Positions 60,051 through 64,000 of a stretch of DNA of 64,000 nucleotides are shown here, piece by piece. The stretch is from Methyloradius palustris. Lineage in GTDB: Bacteria > Pseudomonadota > Gammaproteobacteria > Burkholderiales > Methylophilaceae. The notes below the pieces were generated by a model. That model ran no database searches and had not been told where the DNA came from. It worked only from the letters and a program-made list of their open reading frames with translations. Each line of letters opens with the position of its first letter. The stretch's first letter is position 1. Location: the NCBI RefSeq assembly GCF_019703875.1, contig NZ_AP024110.1:2604001-2668000 (forward strand), in the 5' to 3' direction. Position numbers and translations under genes: made by a program.

Positions 60051-61118
60051 ATGAAGCAAGCAATGATTAACCGAAACCTGAGTAAGCTACTTATTTTAAG
60101 TATCAGCATACTATTAGCACCATACGCATTAGCAGAGGGCAAAGGCGTTGCTTATGTTTCAAATCAGAATGGTGGTGTAGAAATCATCGATCTAGAGACG
60201 ATGGAATTTACAGGCAGTATGGAGACTGGCGCCAAGGGGCCGCGTGGCATCGGCATTACCAGCAATGGCAAATGGCTAGTAACTGCAAATAAAGACGACA
60301 GCAATATCTCTGTGGTTGATACCTCTGGCGCTACCCCGCCTAAACTTGTTGTTGTTGGCAAAAACCCAGAGTTTGTTCGCATCAAGGGTGACCGCGCTTT
60401 CATTACTTATGAGCCGAGCTCAAAATCTGGCCCACCAAAAGCTGGCCCAGAAGCAGCTAAAGAAGATGATGACGATGACAAAATACCAGGGCACATTGCG
60501 ATTGTTGACCTGAAAAAAGGCAAAGTGGTGATGGATATCGTGGGCAAACCTGAAACTGAAGGCCTGGAATTTACCAAAGATGGCAAGAAGATGGTGGTGG
60601 CTAACGAGTCAGATAACTCACTGACCGTGCACGATTTAAAAACTGGGAAATTGTTAAAAACGATACCAGTTAGTGCATACGGTAATCGCCCTCGTGGCAT
60701 CAAGGTATCTCCAGATGGAAAAACATATGCAGCAACGCTTGAAATATCTAACAAGTTGCTGATATTGAATGACAAGTTTGAAGTGATTAAGGAAATCCCC
60801 ACAGGTATGTTCCCCTACGGTTTGAGTTTTGACCGTGCAGGTGACCGCATTTTTGTAGCAGTAAACAAGGCAAAACTGTTGCAGGTTTTTGATGCGAAAA
60901 CCTTTGAGAAGATCAAAGATATTCCAACAGGAGACCGTTGCTGGCACTTTAGTTTTACCCCTGATGACCAGCAACTGTTGCTAGCTTGCGGCAAATCAAA
61001 TGAAATACTGGTGATTGATACAACCAAGCTGGAAGTGACCAAGCGTATTGCAGACCAAGATATGCCGTGGGGCATTGTGACTTATCCAAAATCTATGGGC
61101 AGTATCGATAACCCCTGA
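60051..61118 (+). CDS. Secreted YVTN-type beta-propeller protein
   Basis: 355 residues from ATG at 60051, preceded by AGGAG (a start at 59955 would add a strand of unlikely sequence). Signal peptide ends YALAEG. Seven-bladed pattern: VAYVSNQNGGVEIIDLETMEF, NGKWLVTANKDDSNISVVDT, KKMVVANESDNSLTVHDLKTGK, KTYAATLEISNKLLILND and so on. One blade junction carries an acidic, Pro-rich insert (PEAAKEDDDDDKIPG). Related proteins accompany periplasmic PQQ-dependent alcohol oxidation in methylotrophs; that link is inference. Confidence 0.85.
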   Translation: MKQAMINRNLSKLLILSISILLAPYALAEGKGVAYVSNQNGGVEIIDLETMEFTGSMETGAKGPRGIGITSNGKWLVTANKDDSNISVVDTSGATPPKLVVVGKNPEFVRIKGDRAFITYEPSSKSGPPKAGPEAAKEDDDDDKIPGHIAIVDLKKGKVVMDIVGKPETEGLEFTKDGKKMVVANESDNSLTVHDLKTGKLLKTIPVSAYGNRPRGIKVSPDGKTYAATLEISNKLLILNDKFEVIKEIPTGMFPYGLSFDRAGDRIFVAVNKAKLLQVFDAKTFEKIKDIPTGDRCWHFSFTPDDQQLLLACGKSNEILVIDTTKLEVTKRIADQDMPWGIVTYPKSMGSIDNP

Positions 61119-61147
61119 TTTACTGACTACTGGTTTTTTGATATGTC

Positions 61148-61190
61148 TGGGCAGGTACTACTAGGTAGTGCCTGCCCAATTTATTTTTAG
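61148..61190 (+). terminator. Terminator after the beta-propeller gene
   Basis: 14-bp stem with one mismatch, TGGGCAGGTACTAC / GTAGTGCCTGCCCA (loop TAG), then a T-rich tail (ATTTATTTTTAG). Confidence 0.8.
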
Positions 61191-61379
61191 GCAAACATAT
61201 TTACCAGCCATGTGCTTTTGAGGTGCCAATGAAGACTATCTTACAAAGCGTTACACATTTGTCATCATCTATATATATCTCATGCGTATAGTGAAGCATC
61301 CTAAACGTGATTGATAACACACCCAAAAGGTAGCTAACTCGTTGCGTTGAGGAACTTTTTATCATAAAGGAGCTTTCTC

Positions 61380-61760
61380 ATGAAACGTACTACGATCTTT
61401 ACTGCAATTTCCCTGATTTTTTCCCTGAACGCTGTTGCTGGCGAAACGAACCAGCCATTAGCCAACCAACAACTGAATAGAGACTTGGTCGTTGCTGTGA
61501 CCGAGCCTGGTGTTGGCGCATCTGATACTGCATGGTTGCTGGCTAATCAAGCGATCTCTGGCCAGAACGTGCCTGTGCTGCTGGTGTTGAAGCAAGAAAC
61601 CCGTGAGGACACCCTTGCAAGCCTGAAGCTACGCGCAACAGATCTACCTGCACTGGTGTTTCTTGATTCCAATGGCAATGTGCTTAGCCGTGTGATTCGC
61701 GCTGCGCCTGCAGAAAAGCTGATTGTTAAAACTAATGCAGCAAGTGTTTCATTGAATTAA
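61380..61760 (+). CDS. Small secreted protein, unknown
   Basis: 126 residues: signal peptide ending AVAGE, then a beta-alpha pattern (RDLVVAVTEPGVG ... VPVLLVLKQETREDTLASLKL ... LPALVFLDSNGNVLSRVIRAAP) that resembles part of a thioredoxin-like fold without a CxxC. AAGGAG precedes ATG. Function unknown. Confidence 0.65.
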   Translation: MKRTTIFTAISLIFSLNAVAGETNQPLANQQLNRDLVVAVTEPGVGASDTAWLLANQAISGQNVPVLLVLKQETREDTLASLKLRATDLPALVFLDSNGNVLSRVIRAAPAEKLIVKTNAASVSLN

Positions 61761-61783
61761 TCGTTCAGTTCAGCAGCATGACC

Positions 61784-61807
61784 AAAATCCCGCAATTGCG
61801 GGATTTT
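61784..61807 (+). terminator. Terminator after the small secreted-protein gene
   Basis: AAAATCCCGCAATTGCGGGATTTTT stem-loop with T-run. Confidence 0.85.
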
Positions 61808-61853
61808 TATTGTCGGCGCTTATTCCGTTTACGGGTATTATCTCACTCTACTT

Positions 61854-61998
61854 AAGGAAGCTCTGATTAAGCACCAATTCGTCGCCATACGTTGTTACTC
61901 GTAAAAAATTTCTCCTTACATATCATATATATGCCGCGTCAAAATTTTTTACTCGCGCCTAGTCTGGCTTAGAATTTGCACTTAATCAGAGCCTCCTT
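61854..61998. mobile_element. MITE-like element
   Basis: 145 bp flanked by inverted repeats: AAGGAAGCTCTGATTAAG (61854-61871) and its complement at 61981-61998, identical at 17 of 18 positions. The interior has no ORF. This is the form of a small non-autonomous transposable element. Confidence 0.8.
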
Positions 61999-62042
61999 GC
62001 ATAAATCACCTGAAAGTCACGCGAGAATCGCGCAATCCATTC

Positions 62043-63392
62043 ATGCAAACAGAAGAAAAAATAGCCCTTAGATACGCCGTGGTCGCTGCTGTCCAGCTAC
62101 CTAGCGTCACTGATCTTGAGTTCGAGGCATCGCTCACCGAGTTACGTGAACTGGCAAAAACGCTGGGGTACGAGGTCGTGCATACCTTCGTACAGAAGCG
62201 CTCTACCTTTGATATGACCGGTTATCTGGGCGTTGGTAAGCGCCAAGAAGTAAAAGAGTTCGTTAACCCCAAAGAAAATTCAGAAGAGTCCGATGAAAGT
62301 GATGATCTACCGCTAGAGCCTAACCCGCATGAGATTGAAGTGGTTTTGGTGGATCATGAAATCTCGCCATCGCAAGCGCGGAATCTTGAAAAAGAAGTCG
62401 GCTGCGAAGTGATGGACCGCACCATGGTCATCCTAGAAATATTCCATCGCAATGCACGCTCGCGTGCAGCCCGCGCACAGGTAGAGATTGCACGTCTTGG
62501 CTATATGGCACCGCGCCTGCGCGAAGCGGCCAAACTTGCTGGCCCACAAGGGCGTCAACGTAGTGGTGCTGGTGGCCGCGGTGGTGGTGAATCGCACACA
62601 GAGCTGGATAGACGCAAGATTCGTGACCGTATCGCCGAGCTGCAACAGGAAATCGTAGTGATGGATGGTGAACGTAAAACTCAACGGGCACGACGGCAAG
62701 AACGCCAAGGGCTTGCTGCTGTTGCCTTGGTAGGCTACACCAACGCTGGCAAATCCACTTTGATGCGTGCACTTACTGGCAGCGAAGTGCTGGTAGCGAA
62801 CAAACTATTTGCGACGCTCGATACCACCGTGCGTGCGCTCTACCCAGAAAGTGTGCCGCGCATACTGGTCAGCGATACGGTAGGGTTTATCAAAAATTTG
62901 CCTCACGGCTTGGTGGCTTCATTCAAATCTACGCTGTATGAAGCGCTGGATGCCTCGCTATTGCTGCATGTGATTGACGCGAGCGACCCTGGCTTTGAAC
63001 GCCAGCTTGAAGTGACCGATGATGTGCTGAAAGAAATCGGCGCAGATGTTGTGCCGCGCATTCGTGTGTTTAACAAGATTGACTATGTTGGCGATGCAAC
63101 AGCACAAGCTGAATGTGAAGCAGCTTTGCGACTACGCTACCCAGATTGCGTGGTGATGAGCGCAAAGCGCCTAGATGAAGTCGCCAAACTGCACCAAATG
63201 ATTGTTAAGTTTTTTCAGCGCGATCTCACCGAGGCTGAGCTTTTCCTGCCTTGGTCAGCACAACAACTGCGCGGCCAAATCTATGCGACTTGCCAAGTGT
63301 TAGAAGAACGCTCCGGTAATGATGGAGCATTTTTTAAAGTGCTGGGTGAAGCCAACGCTATAGAAAAACTGCGCGATCAACTGAGTAAATAA
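62043..63392 (+). CDS. hflX: GTPase HflX
   Basis: 449 residues. N-terminal HflX domain with an unusual acidic insert (ENSEESDESDDLPLEPNPHE, about 78-97), the glycine-rich GAGGRGGGESHTELDRR (about 175-191), and the GTPase domain: G1 GYTNAGKST (231-239), G3 DTVGF (278-282), G4 NKID (near 345). HflX binds the 50S ribosome and can split stalled 70S ribosomes. It is not next to hfq here; the MITE lies just upstream. Confidence 0.94.
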   Translation: MQTEEKIALRYAVVAAVQLPSVTDLEFEASLTELRELAKTLGYEVVHTFVQKRSTFDMTGYLGVGKRQEVKEFVNPKENSEESDESDDLPLEPNPHEIEVVLVDHEISPSQARNLEKEVGCEVMDRTMVILEIFHRNARSRAARAQVEIARLGYMAPRLREAAKLAGPQGRQRSGAGGRGGGESHTELDRRKIRDRIAELQQEIVVMDGERKTQRARRQERQGLAAVALVGYTNAGKSTLMRALTGSEVLVANKLFATLDTTVRALYPESVPRILVSDTVGFIKNLPHGLVASFKSTLYEALDASLLLHVIDASDPGFERQLEVTDDVLKEIGADVVPRIRVFNKIDYVGDATAQAECEAALRLRYPDCVVMSAKRLDEVAKLHQMIVKFFQRDLTEAELFLPWSAQQLRGQIYATCQVLEERSGNDGAFFKVLGEANAIEKLRDQLSK

Positions 63393-63423
63393 TCCGTACA
63401 AAGCTGAGTGGGAAAGGTACTGA

Positions 63424-63458
63424 ATAAAAAAGGCAGCTTTCGCTGCCTTTTTTTATTG
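63424..63458. terminator. Bidirectional terminator between hflX and the PEP-CTERM gene
   Basis: AAAAAAGGCAGC-TTTC-GCTGCCTTTTTTT with A- and T-runs on both sides of the stem. Confidence 0.9.
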
Positions 63459-63474
63459 ATGGTTCAAAGCGTGC

Positions 63475-64000
63475 TTATGCCATCTCTTCTTTTTGCTTGC
63501 GACGGCGAGCAACAAAACCAATCAAGCCTAAGCCAAAAATAAACATGGCATAGGTTTCGGGCTCAGGTACTGCTGCAACATTGGTGTAAACACCATCAAA
63601 TTGGAATTTCGCACCCACGCCGTTAATCGTAGTGCCGCTAATCAATGTCTGAAAGCTGGTATCAGCAGAAAAATTACCTAGTACACGAAACGCATAAGTA
63701 GGTGATGCACTCGCCAGATAATCTGTAATCGTCAGTGTTTTGCCGCTGACTACATCGCCAAGACCATTAAATGTGATGGATGTATTTCCCAGGTTCAGTA
63801 TTGAGTTATCAGTGAGTGAGAGGCTGGCGAATGTCTGGCCGTTTGCAGTATTTACATTGGTTATTGCAAGCGTACCGCCATTTAATTCCAGTGCACTGCT
63901 TGCTGAAATACGGTTTGCCCCATCTAAAGTCAGCGTACCGCCTGAGACCATGGTTTTACCTCCATAGGTATTGGCACCAGACAAAGTCACATTGCCACTC
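63475..64000 (-). CDS. PEP-CTERM protein with autotransporter-like repeats, partial
   Basis: The visible C-terminal 175 residues have a repeat LSGANTYGGKTMVSGGTLTLDGAN typical of autotransporter-associated beta-strand repeats and a terminal PEP-CTERM sorting signal: VPEPETYAMFIFGLGLIGFVARRRKQ (motif, helix, basic tail). These signals are read by exosortase in exopolysaccharide-making bacteria. The N-terminus lies outside the window. Confidence 0.88.
   Translation of the reverse strand, partial: SGNVTLSGANTYGGKTMVSGGTLTLDGANRISASSALELNGGTLAITNVNTANGQTFASLSLTDNSILNLGNTSITFNGLGDVVSGKTLTITDYLASASPTYAFRVLGNFSADTSFQTLISGTTINGVGAKFQFDGVYTNVAAVPEPETYAMFIFGLGLIGFVARRRKQKEEMA

Overview
The window looks like chromosome of a methylotrophic betaproteobacterium, probably of the family Methylophilaceae (Methylotenera/Methylophilus type). 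This is inferred from gene content: a formaldehyde-activating-enzyme paralogue, PurU, a split class II ribonucleotide reductase, a PEP-CTERM protein, a CobD/CbiB-like membrane protein and moderate GC. No rRNA or species-defining marker is present.

Layout. 1-6.9 kb: start of a type IV prepilin gene (runs off the left edge), lptM-lysA, purU, two membrane proteins, ispH, DoxX, a small lipoprotein and a GNAT enzyme. 7-16.6 kb: fae-like gene, then a co-directional minus-strand block rluB-yidB-uppP-exoD-asmA-mutY, and thiC behind a TPP riboswitch. 16.7-25 kb: pcm, then tetR with a palindromic operator driving an RND efflux operon (adaptor, pump, TolC channel) with an isochorismatase-family gene behind it. 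25-29.6 kb: waaA and the split adenosylcobalamin-dependent ribonucleotide reductase nrdJa-nrdJb, with a NrdR-box pair in its promoter. 59.3-64 kb: ridA, a beta-propeller protein, a small secreted protein, hflX and a partial PEP-CTERM protein.

29.66-58.90 kb is bracketed by sequences that look like the inverted ends of a TniABQ/Tn7-like transposon. Two tandem left-type ends (29663 and 29830) and one right-type end (finishing at 58901) each start TGTnnCTGACA and carry 3-4 copies of a 12-bp repeat close to CATAAGCTGCAA. Inside are an IHF-like gene, a diguanylate cyclase, a complete chemotaxis/c-di-GMP cluster (CheB, CheD, CheR, GGDEF-EAL protein, CheW, receptor, CheA, STAS, CheY, soluble receptor, NarL-type regulator, PAS kinase), and then a mosaic accessory zone from 46 kb: a double ribbon-helix-helix protein, a MarR fragment, a tRNA-like fragment, a patatin lipase and an orphan DUF1778 antitoxin.

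The transposition module tniQ-tniB-tniA' (51.6-55.0 kb) looks inactive. tniA keeps only its C-terminal part, and tniB is frameshifted by one extra copy of a 7-bp tandem repeat. Head-to-head with the tniA stump lies the C-terminal part of a helicase-nuclease, followed by a ComEC-like metallo-beta-lactamase-fold protein and a second PD-(D/E)XK protein. These three form a candidate, partly deleted defence cargo beside the right end. Past the right end lies the C-terminal stub of another gene. No matching target-site duplication is visible, so whether the whole 29 kb ever moved as one unit is open; the chemotaxis block may be ordinary chromosome.
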